Shown piece after piece: positions 7,434 to 14,232 of a stretch of DNA of 28,955 nt; position 1 is the stretch's first letter, and every line of letters starts with the position of its first letter. Under the pieces are notes generated by a model that was given only the letters and a program-made list of their open reading frames with translations, did not search any database and had not been told where the DNA came from. Both the position numbers and the translations under genes were made by a program. The stretch lies in NCBI GenBank assembly GCA_002305575.1, contig DBPP01000019.1, forward strand, positions 36,860-65,814. Reading direction: 5' to 3'. This stretch comes from Ruminococcaceae bacterium UBA1417. GTDB lineage: Bacteria > Bacillota > Clostridia > Oscillospirales > Acutalibacteraceae.

Positions 7434-8396
7434 ATGCAGGAAGCACTGATGCAGCGGCTGCGCGCCGTGACGCCGGAGGAACGGCGTATTCTGGACGGCG
7501 GCGCGGTCGATAAGAATACGTATACGGAAAAGGCAGTCTTTACGGTTGACAGCGAAAAAATGCTGGAGCGCGGGCAGCTGATTTCCGTGCGCGCGCATAC
7601 GCGGTTCGCACCTTTTCCGCGCCATGCGCACAGCTATATTGAGATTATGTACATGTGCTCCGGTCAAACGGTACACCGCATCAACGGCGGCGAGGTGGTG
7701 ACGCTGCGTGCGGGGGAGCTTCTGTTCCTCGGATGCGGTGCTTCGCATGAAATCGAGCGCGCGGGCATGGACGATATTGCGGTGAATTTTATCGTTTTGC
7801 CCCAGTTTTTTGATACGGCGCTGGAGCTGATCGGCGGCGACAATGTGCTTGGCCGCTTCATTGCGGATTCCGTCCGCCGTGCGGGTGGGTCGGACAGCCT
7901 GCTGTTTCGCGTGGCGGAGGTGCTGCCGGTGCAGAATCTCGTGGAAAATATGATTTGGACGCTCGTGCAGGATACCAAAAACCGGAAACGCATCATGCAG
8001 AATACCATGGCGCTATTGTTTCTGGAGCTTTTGAACTGTACCGATCGCCTTTTGGCGCCGGATGACGGAAGCGAGCAAAGCACGCTGGTCATGACGGTGC
8101 TGCGCGAGATTGAGGAAAATTACCGCGTTGCAAACCTTACGGAACTTGCCGCGCGCTGCGGCGTGACGGTTTCCTACCTGAGCGCGGCAGTACATGGGGC
8201 GACGGGCTCCACATTTAAGGCGTTGCTCCGGCGCAAGCGCATGGAAAAGGCCGCGGCGCTTTTATGCCGCACGCGGCTGGCTGTAGGCGATATCATCGCG
8301 ATGGTGGGCTACGAAAACACGAGCTATTTTCACCGCGCTTTTTCCGAAATGTACGGTATGACGCCGCGGGAATATCGGCTGCGGCAAGGCGGCTGA
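7434..8396 (+). CDS. AraC-family transcriptional regulator with cupin sensor domain
   Basis: The 320-residue protein has an N-terminal cupin (about residues 48-130; RFAPFPRHAHSYIEIMYM carries the metal-binding-like His pattern, then LRAGELLFLGCGASHEI), a helical linker, and a C-terminal double helix-turn-helix (about 220-316) with the AraC signature IIAMVGYENTSYFHRAFSEMYGMTPREYR. Such proteins usually activate sugar-use genes after binding a sugar in the cupin. No sugar gene is immediately adjacent; the arabinofuranosidase lies 2 kb downstream on the other strand and the rhamnose genes 4 kb away, so a trans target is possible but not shown. GGGGGAAA precedes ATG 7434. Confidence 0.92.
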   Translation: MQEALMQRLRAVTPEERRILDGGAVDKNTYTEKAVFTVDSEKMLERGQLISVRAHTRFAPFPRHAHSYIEIMYMCSGQTVHRINGGEVVTLRAGELLFLGCGASHEIERAGMDDIAVNFIVLPQFFDTALELIGGDNVLGRFIADSVRRAGGSDSLLFRVAEVLPVQNLVENMIWTLVQDTKNRKRIMQNTMALLFLELLNCTDRLLAPDDGSEQSTLVMTVLREIEENYRVANLTELAARCGVTVSYLSAAVHGATGSTFKALLRRKRMEKAAALLCRTRLAVGDIIAMVGYENTSYFHRAFSEMYGMTPREYRLRQGG

Positions 8397-8431
8397 GCGG
8401 TGCTGCCCGTGGTTGCGGTAGAAAAAAGGAT

Positions 8432-8466
8432 ATAGAAAAAAGGACGTCCCATGAGGGGCGTCCTTT
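8432..8466 (-). terminator. Strong intrinsic terminator for the sigma/anti-sigma operon, shared with the AraC gene
   Basis: A 12-bp stem with one G-U pair (8439-8450 with 8455-8466) and the 4-nt loop ATGA. On the minus strand it runs into TTTTTTCTAT. In the plus direction the tail is TTTCGTTTG, so it can also stop AraC transcription. It sits 18 bp past the stop codon of the anti-sigma gene. Confidence 0.88.
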
Positions 8467-8483
8467 CGTTTGTGGTTGACGCT

Positions 8484-9314
8484 TTAATTGCGGCCGTAGC
8501 GGTGTCCGCTGCCCTGACCGCCGCCATTTTGCTGGCCGGTGCCGTCCTGAGCACCGCCGCCGTTTTGTTGGCCGGTGCCGTCGTGCAGGCCCGTGCCGCT
8601 TTGCTGGCCATTGCCGCTTTGCTGGCCGGTGCCATCCTGCGGGCCATTGCCACCGGTGGTTGCAGAGTCCTCGCCGGAAAGAGCGGCGATCTTCTCGCGG
8701 ATCTCACGCATGGAGAGGGTTTGCGCATCCTCCGGCGTGACGCTTGGATCCAGCGATTTCCATTCGAGGTAGGCCGCGTACTTCTGTACGCCGAGCCCAA
8801 CTTCGCTCGCCGCCTCCAGCGTTTCGGCATCGGCCGACTGGCAGTTGACGCCCTGACAACGCGTCTCAATCTCTGCGGCGATCGCCGCGTTTTTTTCTTC
8901 ACTGCCGGCAGCCACAGAGACAGCGGCTTCCTCGCTGCCGCTGCTTTCAACCAGCGCGGCCACGGCATCGCTGTACGTCTGGTGCGTCAGGTTGAGGGCC
9001 TCCACGTCCGTTTCCGTACCGGATGAAAGACAGGTGTAGGAAACGACGCGGTCGAAAGCGTTGACTTTGAGCTCGACCGTTTCGCCGGCTTCCACGCTGA
9101 TGGCGGCCACCGGCATCGAATAGACGCCATAGCCCGCACAGGCAATCAGAACGAACAGGGCGCAGCAAACGGCTGGAATCGCCCGGCTGAGGTGTAGGCG
9201 GCGCGGCTTGTCATACAGCTTTTTGGAGAGAAAGGCCGCGGTGCGCGCCTTCATGGCTTCGTCGGCGTGTACGGCGCCGAATGCGCTTTGAATTCTTTTA
9301 TCCATCGGCTTCAT
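8484..9314 (-). CDS. RsgI-like membrane anti-sigma factor with Gly/Gln-rich repeat tail
   Basis: Predicted to hold the ECF sigma factor encoded just upstream inactive at the membrane. The 276-residue protein has a cytosolic N-terminus (1-45), one membrane segment (about 46-67, AIPAVCCALFVLIACAGYG), then an RsgI-type domain starting ISVEAGETVELKVNAFDRVVS and ALNLTHQTYSDAV, a helical EVGLGVQKYAAYLEWKSLD / LSMREIREKIAAL region, and a low-complexity tail (217-276) with three DGTGQQ units. The tail would face outward. The start overlaps the sigma gene by 17 bp (ATG 9314) or 8 bp (ATG 9305). The tail resembles the repeats of the secreted protein in the same operon. Assignment to RsgI-like is from pattern memory, not a search. 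Confidence 0.82.
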   Translation of the reverse strand: MKPMDKRIQSAFGAVHADEAMKARTAAFLSKKLYDKPRRLHLSRAIPAVCCALFVLIACAGYGVYSMPVAAISVEAGETVELKVNAFDRVVSYTCLSSGTETDVEALNLTHQTYSDAVAALVESSGSEEAAVSVAAGSEEKNAAIAAEIETRCQGVNCQSADAETLEAASEVGLGVQKYAAYLEWKSLDPSVTPEDAQTLSMREIREKIAALSGEDSATTGGNGPQDGTGQQSGNGQQSGTGLHDGTGQQNGGGAQDGTGQQNGGGQGSGHRYGRN

Positions 9315-9774
9315 CCCCCAACTTCTCCTTTAACAGGGCTTTGGCGCGTTTGAGCTGCGTGTAGATGGTGTTTTCGTTTCGGTGCAGCATGGCGGCGATT
9401 TCCGCGGCCGTATACTGCTCGTAGTAGAACAGATAGACGACGTCGCGGTATTTCGCGGGCAATGCGAGCACGGCTTCCAGAACCTCGCGGTGCTCGTCCT
9501 CATACGGGAGCTCGCCGATGGAATCGAGCGAAACGGTGCGGCTGCGGAAAAAGGATTTCAGCAGATCCTTGCAGGCGTTTACGGTCACGCGGATAATCCA
9601 CGCTTTTTCGTGCGCGTCGCTTTCAAATGTGCCGGAATACAGGGCGTATTTCAAAAACACGGTTTGAAAGATGTCCTCCGTATCGGCGTAATTCTTCAAA
9701 TGTAACATGCAGATACGCCGCACGGTGTCCGCATACCGTTCGATGGCCTGAACGGCCTCCTGCTCGCTTCGCAT
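9298..9774 (-). CDS. ECF-type sigma-70 factor
   Basis: A 158-residue extracytoplasmic-function sigma factor. Region 2 covers about residues 8-78 (NYADTEDIFQTVFLKYA and HEKAWIIRVTVNACKDLL, the core-binding and -10 recognition helices); region 4 covers about 98-152 (ALPAKYRDVVYLFYYEQYTAAEIAAML then ENTIYTQLKRAK, the -35 recognition helix; listed in pieces). There is no region 1 or 3. AAAGGAG lies about 7 bp before ATG 9774, and the start is 25 bp after the stop of the secreted repeat protein. Overlap with the anti-sigma gene ensures balanced production, the usual design for sigma/anti-sigma pairs. Confidence 0.93.
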   Translation of the reverse strand: MRSEQEAVQAIERYADTVRRICMLHLKNYADTEDIFQTVFLKYALYSGTFESDAHEKAWIIRVTVNACKDLLKSFFRSRTVSLDSIGELPYEDEHREVLEAVLALPAKYRDVVYLFYYEQYTAAEIAAMLHRNENTIYTQLKRAKALLKEKLGDEADG

Positions 9775-9799
9775 AGCGGGCTCCTTTCAGATGATGAAA

Positions 9800-10360
9800 T
9801 TAGCGATTTCTGCCGCCTCTGTAACCGGTGCCATCCAGCGCCGGTGTACCGCCGTTCGGGCAATTGGTGCCGCCGCAGTTGGCGCCGTTGCCACCATTCC
9901 CACCGTTGCCACCATTGCCGCCGCCCTGGTAGCCGGTGCCGTCCTGAGCGGGTGTGCCGCCGTTCGGGCAGTTTGCGGAAGCGGCGCCGTTTCCGGGGCC
10001 GTTGTCGGTGCTGTCCTCGTTGCGGCCGCCCTGGTAGCCGGTGCCGTCGAGCGCCGGGGTACTGCCGTTCGCGGAAGCAGCGCCGTTACCGTTGCCGGTG
10101 CCGTCCTCGTTGCGGCCGCCCTGATAGCCGGTGCCGTCCAGCGCCGGCGTACCGCCGTTCGGGCAATTGATGCCGACCGTGGTCTTATCCAGCGTGACGC
10201 AGTTGTTTTGGCAGTTCAGGCCGGTTCCGCAAACGCCCGTGCTGACAGAGGCTGCCGCGCGGCCGAAGCCGGCGCCGTTTCCGGCGGAAGCTGCGGTGGC
10301 GGTGATGCCGCCGGTGGCGAGTACAGCGGCGAGCGCCGCGCAGATGATGATTTTTTTCAT
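9800..10360 (-). CDS. Secreted Gly/Asn-rich repeat protein, first gene of the sigma/anti-sigma operon
   Basis: No recognised family. The 186-residue protein has a signal peptide (residues 1-25: lysines, hydrophobic core ICAALAAVLATGGI, then ATAAS), so it is exported. The mature part has six cysteines (44, 50, 54, 66, 131, plus 162 and 167 makes seven in all) and four TPAxDGTGYxGG units at 71-82, 101-112, 136-147 and 172-183, three preceded by CPNGG or similar. No LPXTG, lipobox or wall-binding domain is visible. AGGAATCC precedes ATG 10360. It is read before the sigma factor, from an ECF-like promoter, and its DGTG units recur in the anti-sigma tail. It may be a surface or matrix protein, a signal, or a substrate of the sensing system. 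Confidence 0.78.
   Translation of the reverse strand: MKKIIICAALAAVLATGGITATAASAGNGAGFGRAAASVSTGVCGTGLNCQNNCVTLDKTTVGINCPNGGTPALDGTGYQGGRNEDGTGNGNGAASANGSTPALDGTGYQGGRNEDSTDNGPGNGAASANCPNGGTPAQDGTGYQGGGNGGNGGNGGNGANCGGTNCPNGGTPALDGTGYRGGRNR
9826..10160 (-). repeat. Four-unit coding repeat in the secreted protein gene
   Basis: Near-identical DNA copies of the TPAxDGTGYxGG unit, at roughly 9809-9844, 9917-9952, 10022-10057 and 10112-10147 on the plus coordinate. Spacers of about 54-72 bp encode Asn/Gly/Ala-rich linkers. The high nucleotide identity suggests recent unit duplication and possible copy-number variation between strains. Confidence 0.7.
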
Positions 10361-10382
10361 ATTGGATTCCTCCGTTTCATAT

Positions 10383-10423
10383 GTTTCTGCCTATAATACG
10401 AATCAGAAACGCGGAACCTTTCA
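10383..10423 (-). promoter_or_regulatory. ECF-type promoter with overlapping inverted repeat
   Basis: On the minus strand TGAAAG (10423-10418) and CGTATTATAG (10400-10391) lie 17 bp apart, close to the TGAAAC/CGTA pattern of sigma-W-like ECF factors; no sigma-A -35 is present at the right place. A perfect 7-bp inverted repeat, GTTTCTG (10383-10389) and CAGAAAC (10404-10410), straddles the -10 element and could be an operator. The start codon is 31 bp beyond the -10. Confidence 0.5.
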
Positions 10424-10452
10424 CAATCTCAAAATTTTTTTCAAGAAATTTG

Positions 10453-10477
10453 CGCGCCGATTGACGGCGCGTTTTTT
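10453..10477. terminator. Hairpin downstream of the arabinofuranosidase gene
   Basis: Perfect 7-bp stem CGCGCCG (10453-10459)/CGGCGCG (10465-10471) with loop ATTGA. The plus direction has TTTTTT right after it, though no plus-strand gene ends here. In the minus direction, where the arabinofuranosidase gene needs an end, the tail is only CAAATTTCTT. It may work both ways or shield the ECF promoter from antisense transcription. Confidence 0.6.
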
Positions 10478-10547
10478 CCGAACGTGTATATACGAATATA
10501 TAATGTATAATGGAAAAAGACGGCGGGGTACAAAAAGCTGGTTCGGA

Positions 10548-12062
10548 TTATTTCGCAAACCGCAGGACGTTCCACGAAGTTTTCGAGAGCCTTGCGCGAA
10601 CCGTTTCGCCCTCGTAAGCCGTGCGGTCTTCGACAGTCTTCGGTGCGACAGCCTGCTTTTCCGCGCTGTTTACAGCCTCCATATCCTTGTTTTCAAGCAC
10701 GATATGCTCGCGCAGGCGGTAGCCGGTAAAAGCCCGCAGGTCGATATCGAGCACAATGTCGTCCGTGACGCTGCGGTTGACGGCGAACACCGTGACTTCT
10801 TCCTTTTCCTCGTTCCACACCGCGATCGATTCCACATCCGTGACGTCGGTGAAATCATGCGTGTCATGTTTCGGGGAGGAAAGCACCGGCTGCAACGCCG
10901 TGCCGCGGCCGTACTTCGAGGCGTGCAGGAACGGATAGTAGATCGTCTGCTTCCAGGCCGGGCCGTTTTCTTCGGTCATAATCGGCGCGATGACGTTGAC
11001 GAGCTGTGCCATGCAGGCCATCTTGACGCGGTCGGCATGCTTCATCAGCGTGATGAGCATCAGGCCAACGAGCAGCGCGTCTTCGAAATCGTAGTGGTCC
11101 TCGAGCAGATGCGGCGCGATCTGCCACGGGCGGTTTTTCATCGTGTCGTCGTCCGCTTCATTTGCGTGGAACCACACGTTCCATTCATCAAAGCTGAGGT
11201 TGATGTTCTTCTTTGCGCGCTTCTTTGCCTTCACATAGTCGCAGGTGGCGATCACCGTGCGGATGAAGTGGTCCATGTCGTCGCTCTGCGCGAGGAAGTT
11301 CGCCGTGTCATGGAAGCGGTTGCCGTAATACTGGTGCAGCGAAATGTAGTCGACGCTGTTGTATGCCCAGTCGAGCGCCGTGCTTTCCCAGGTCGGGAAC
11401 GTCGGCATGCCGGTGTTCGAGCTGCCGCAGAGCACGAGCTCGATCGACGGGTCGATCTGCTTCATCGCCTTGGCGGTCTCGTCAGCGAGGTGGCCGTATT
11501 CATCGGCCGTCTTGTGGCCGGTCTGCCACGGACCGTCCATCTCGTTGCCGAGGCACCACACCTTGATGTTGTGCGGTTCCTGTATGCCGTGCGCGATGCG
11601 CAGATCGCTGTATTTCGTGCCGGACGGATGGTTGCAGTATTCGAGCAGGTTACACGCGGCTTCAATCCCGCGCGTGCCGAGGTTGACGGCCTGCATGACT
11701 TCGGCACCGGCCTTTTTGCACCACGACGCAAATTCGTTGATGCCGATGCGGTTCGGCTCCGTGCTACGCCACGCGAGCTCCAACCGGCTGGGGCGGTTTT
11801 CTACCGGGCCAACACTATCCTCCCAGTAGAAATTTGACACAAAATTACCACCCGGATAGCGCACGATCGGCACCTGCAGTTCGCGGACCAGATCGAGCAC
11901 GTCCTGCCGGAAGCCCTCGGCGTCGGCCGTCGGGTGGTCGGGTTGCCAAATGCCGCCGTAAACGGCGCGGCCCAGGTGCTCGATGAACGAGCCGTAAATG
12001 CGCTTGTCAATTTCAGCGATTTTGAAATCCTTTTCTATGGTGAGCTTTGCTTTTTTCTCCAT
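10548..12062 (-). CDS. abfA: Alpha-L-arabinofuranosidase, GH51
   Basis: Removes terminal alpha-L-arabinofuranosyl residues from arabino-oligosaccharides taken up from plant hemicellulose or pectin. The 504-residue length and motif order match GH51: PIVRYPGGNFVSNFYWEDSVG (63-83 region), acid/base E174 in CLGNEMDGPWQ, and nucleophile E293 in LSFDEWNVWFH, then a C-terminal beta domain. No signal peptide, so intracellular. ATG 12062 is chosen over a 35-codon longer frame because the family starts there and GGAAG precedes it. It stands alone; no arabinose genes (araA, araB, araD) are in view. Its promoter carries an AraR-like operator. Confidence 0.95.
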   Translation of the reverse strand: MEKKAKLTIEKDFKIAEIDKRIYGSFIEHLGRAVYGGIWQPDHPTADAEGFRQDVLDLVRELQVPIVRYPGGNFVSNFYWEDSVGPVENRPSRLELAWRSTEPNRIGINEFASWCKKAGAEVMQAVNLGTRGIEAACNLLEYCNHPSGTKYSDLRIAHGIQEPHNIKVWCLGNEMDGPWQTGHKTADEYGHLADETAKAMKQIDPSIELVLCGSSNTGMPTFPTWESTALDWAYNSVDYISLHQYYGNRFHDTANFLAQSDDMDHFIRTVIATCDYVKAKKRAKKNINLSFDEWNVWFHANEADDDTMKNRPWQIAPHLLEDHYDFEDALLVGLMLITLMKHADRVKMACMAQLVNVIAPIMTEENGPAWKQTIYYPFLHASKYGRGTALQPVLSSPKHDTHDFTDVTDVESIAVWNEEKEEVTVFAVNRSVTDDIVLDIDLRAFTGYRLREHIVLENKDMEAVNSAEKQAVAPKTVEDRTAYEGETVRARLSKTSWNVLRFAK

Positions 12063-12091
12063 CTTTTCATGTCTTCCTTTCAGGGTAGGCT

Positions 12092-12116
12092 TTGTACAAG
12101 CAGGTTGTACGTACAG
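12092..12116 (-). promoter_or_regulatory. AraR-like operator in the arabinofuranosidase promoter
   Basis: Two palindromic cores: TTGTACAA (12092-12099) and TGTACGTACA (12106-12115, inside TTGTACGTACA). The second equals the core of the Bacillus AraR operator (TTGTACGTACAA) except for the last base. It directly abuts the -10 box at 12115-12120, so bound repressor would block initiation. No araR gene is in this window. Confidence 0.6.
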
Positions 12117-12143
12117 TTTACCCCGTCCAACCGCGGCTGTCAA
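12115..12143 (-). promoter_or_regulatory. Sigma-A promoter of the arabinofuranosidase gene
   Basis: On the minus strand a perfect TTGACA (12143-12138) is separated by 17 bp from TAAACT (12120-12115). The transcript would start around 12108, giving a leader of about 45 nt before ATG 12062. Confidence 0.75.
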
Positions 12144-12191
12144 TCTGTTCCACCTTTTTTGAAGCAAATTTGCGTAAAATTACTTTTTTGT

Positions 12192-12220
12192 TTGACAATA
12201 TTTTGGACTTCTTTTATAAT
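12192..12220 (+). promoter_or_regulatory. Consensus sigma-A promoter of the zinc-ribbon gene
   Basis: TTGACA (12192-12197) and TATAAT (12215-12220), both perfect, with a 17-bp spacer. This is the best sigma-A promoter in the window. It implies a leader of about 120 nt (12227-12348) before ATG 12349, containing GGGCGC AAAA GCGCTC (hairpin, about 12286-12301). No riboswitch class could be assigned to the leader. Confidence 0.85.
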
Positions 12221-12348
12221 AAAATTGTAAGGAAAGGGTGTGGTTCCTGTGTACACGGCAAATTTGATTCGGCGGTAGGGCAAAAAGGGCGCAAAAGCGC
12301 TCCGGGGCTTAAAGACACAAAACCGGCTTGATATTTGGAGGGGATTTT

Positions 12349-12621
12349 ATGATCTGCGCGAAATGCAACGCGAGCATTCCCGATGGCTCGACCAGCTGCC
12401 CGGAATGTCATGCAAAATTTGAAAAGCACATCGGCTCCTTTGCCGGCTCGGTACACTGGGAAGATGAAGTGAAACAAGAGAGCGCAGCGAAAAAGCGGCG
12501 CATGATCATCGTCAGCACCGTGATTCTGGTTGCGGCCATCGCGGTTTGGATTCTGGGCCAAACCGGTGTAATGGGCGAGATCATCCTGGCTTTCCAGCGG
12601 TTCATCAACGGCGTAACCTGA
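12349..12621 (+). CDS. Small zinc-ribbon membrane protein
   Basis: No named family. The 90-residue protein opens with a zinc ribbon (CAKCNASIPDGSTSCPECHAKF; cysteines 3, 6, 18 and 21), followed by an acidic-then-basic linker and one membrane helix (about residues 51-71, MIIVSTVILVAAIAVWILGQ), then a short amphipathic end. The ribbon would be cytosolic. ATG 12349 has GGAGGGG 5 bp upstream; an in-frame TTG 21 bp earlier is rejected because it would include the ribosome site. It is a single-gene unit with its own strong promoter and terminator, which suggests constant high expression. Such zinc-ribbon membrane proteins are common in Clostridia and uncharacterised. Confidence 0.8.
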   Translation: MICAKCNASIPDGSTSCPECHAKFEKHIGSFAGSVHWEDEVKQESAAKKRRMIIVSTVILVAAIAVWILGQTGVMGEIILAFQRFINGVT

Positions 12622-12683
12622 GTTTGCGGCGTAAACGGTGCGCCTTGGGCCGCCGTCAGGGACATCGTCCCGGAACATAAAAA

Positions 12684-12724
12684 GTAAGGGCGCTTTTTTA
12701 TTGAAACTGCGTCCTTACTTTTTT
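12684..12724 (+). terminator. Intrinsic terminator after the zinc-ribbon gene
   Basis: A 10-bp stem with one G-U pair (12684-12693 with 12709-12718), a 15-nt loop, then TTTTTT (12719-12724). The 5' flank AAAAA (12679-12683) makes it usable in both directions. Confidence 0.85.
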
Positions 12725-12743
12725 CATATTCTTTTGGTATACT
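12715..12743 (+). promoter_or_regulatory. Possible promoter of the rhamnose operon
   Basis: TATACT (12738-12743) is a good -10 box. At 17 bp upstream the -35 position holds TTACTT, a poor match, as expected if an activator is needed. Transcription would start near 12750, so the ATG at 12754 would be almost leaderless; this favours the TTG start at 12778. Confidence 0.45.
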
Positions 12744-12777
12744 GAATACATAAATGAGGAAAAGGGGGCGGACTTCA

Positions 12778-14232
12778 TTGAAAACCTATCTTGCGGTGGA
12801 CATCGGCGCTTCGAGCGGGCGTCATATCCTCGGTTGGCTGGAGGATGGCCGTATGCAGCTTTCGGAGGTGTACCGGTTCAGAAATGGGGCGGAACAGCAC
12901 AACGGACATCTGTGCTGGGATGTGGACCGGCTGCTGCTGCTGGTGCTCGAGGGGCTGAAGGCCTGCGCGGAGCATAGCGCGCCGGAAAGCGCGGCGCCTT
13001 CCGATCGAATCCCTGTGAGCGTTGCGATCGATACCTGGGGCGTGGACTTCATCCTGCTCGACGAAGCGCTGAACCGCATCGGCGACGCGGTTGCCTACCG
13101 GGACAGCCGCACCGCGGGCGTTCCGGAAAAGCTGGAGCAGATTTTGCCGTTTACAGAGCTGTACGAACGCACGGGCATCCAGCGGCAGGTGTACAACACG
13201 ATCTACCAGCTGCGGGCGCTCCGGCAGGAAGCGCCCGAGCAGCTCGAGCGTGCGGCGCATTTCCTGATGATGCCGGATTATCTGAGCTTCGCGCTGTCCG
13301 GCGTGTGTGCGAACGAATACACGATTGCAAGCACCTCGGCGCTTTTGAATGCGCGGGAGAAAACGTGGGATGGGGAAATTCTCCGGCGCATCGGCGTGCC
13401 GGCGCGCATCTTCCATCCGGTGCGGATGGCCGGGGAGGCGCTCGGCCCACTTTCGCCCGATGTGCGCGATTCGGTCGGCTTTGATACGCTCGTGCGGCTT
13501 GCGCCGGCGCACGACACAGCCTCGGCGTTTCTAGCTGTGCCGGCGCGCGACGAGAACGCGGTGTTTCTCTCGAGCGGCACATGGAGTTTGATCGGCGTGG
13601 AGAACGCGGCGCCGATTACGACGGCGGAAAGCCGTGCGGAGAATTTTACGAGCGAGGGCGGCTATCAGTACCGCTACCGCTACCTGAAAAATATCATGGG
13701 GCTGTGGATGCTGCAAAACATTCGCCGCGAGCTCGGCCAGACGCGTTTTGACTTCAACCTGCTCGCGCGGCTGGCGCAGAGCGCGGCATCGTACCCCGGG
13801 CGCGTCGACGTCAACGACGAGCGGTTCCTTGCGCCGGAGAATATGCAGGAGGCCGTGCGCGTGGTGCTTGCAGAAAACGGCTTCAAGGAAAAGCCGACGG
13901 CGGCGCAGACGCTTTCCTGTGTTTACCATAGCCTGGCGCAGTCGTATGCCGCGTCTGTGCGCGGCCTGGAGGCGATCACGGGCAGAAAGTTTACGAGCCT
14001 CAACATCGTCGGCGGCGGCAGCCAGGACGCGTACCTGAACCAGCTCACCGCGGATGCGACGGGCCTGCCGGTGTATGCCGGGCCGACGGAGGGCACAGCG
14101 ATCGGCAATATCGCGGTGCAGATGATCGCCGACGGTGCGCTGCGCGACGTGCAGCACGCGCGCGACGTGATCCGTGCGAGCTTCCCGATCCGTACCTTCA
14201 CCCCACGAACAAAGGAGACAAATCCATGCTGA
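12778..14232 (+). CDS. rhaB: Rhamnulokinase
   Basis: ATP-dependent phosphorylation of L-rhamnulose to rhamnulose-1-phosphate. FGGY-family kinase of 484 residues with N-terminal YLAVDIGASSGRHILG (phosphate loop), the catalytic Asp region DTWGVDFIL, SSGTWSLIGVE, and the C-terminal nucleotide site NIVGGGSQDAYLNQLTA; these forms are specific to RhaB within the family. TTG 12778 follows AGGGGG at good spacing and begins at the family start; ATG 12754 would add eight residues. First gene of the rhamnose operon; its last 7 bp overlap coaBC. Confidence 0.94.
   Translation: MKTYLAVDIGASSGRHILGWLEDGRMQLSEVYRFRNGAEQHNGHLCWDVDRLLLLVLEGLKACAEHSAPESAAPSDRIPVSVAIDTWGVDFILLDEALNRIGDAVAYRDSRTAGVPEKLEQILPFTELYERTGIQRQVYNTIYQLRALRQEAPEQLERAAHFLMMPDYLSFALSGVCANEYTIASTSALLNAREKTWDGEILRRIGVPARIFHPVRMAGEALGPLSPDVRDSVGFDTLVRLAPAHDTASAFLAVPARDENAVFLSSGTWSLIGVENAAPITTAESRAENFTSEGGYQYRYRYLKNIMGLWMLQNIRRELGQTRFDFNLLARLAQSAASYPGRVDVNDERFLAPENMQEAVRVVLAENGFKEKPTAAQTLSCVYHSLAQSYAASVRGLEAITGRKFTSLNIVGGGSQDAYLNQLTADATGLPVYAGPTEGTAIGNIAVQMIADGALRDVQHARDVIRASFPIRTFTPRTKETNPC

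Noticed and set aside
10484..10513. Two TATAAT boxes on the plus strand (10499-10504 and 10506-10511) after the arabinofuranosidase gene.
   Set aside because: No matching -35 and no plus-strand gene downstream; it may be antisense noise in an AT-rich spacer.
12250..12345. Leader of the zinc-ribbon gene looked partly like a GEMM (c-di-GMP) riboswitch: GGCAAA, later GCGCAAAAGCGCTCCGG.
   Set aside because: The P1 partner strand and GNRA-loop P2 are missing and the GCGC-AAAA-GCGC arm is a plain hairpin. No class could be supported.
12328..12348. TTG 12328 as start of the zinc-ribbon gene.
   Set aside because: It would place the GGAGGGG ribosome site inside the coding region; ATG 12349 has that site at the right distance.
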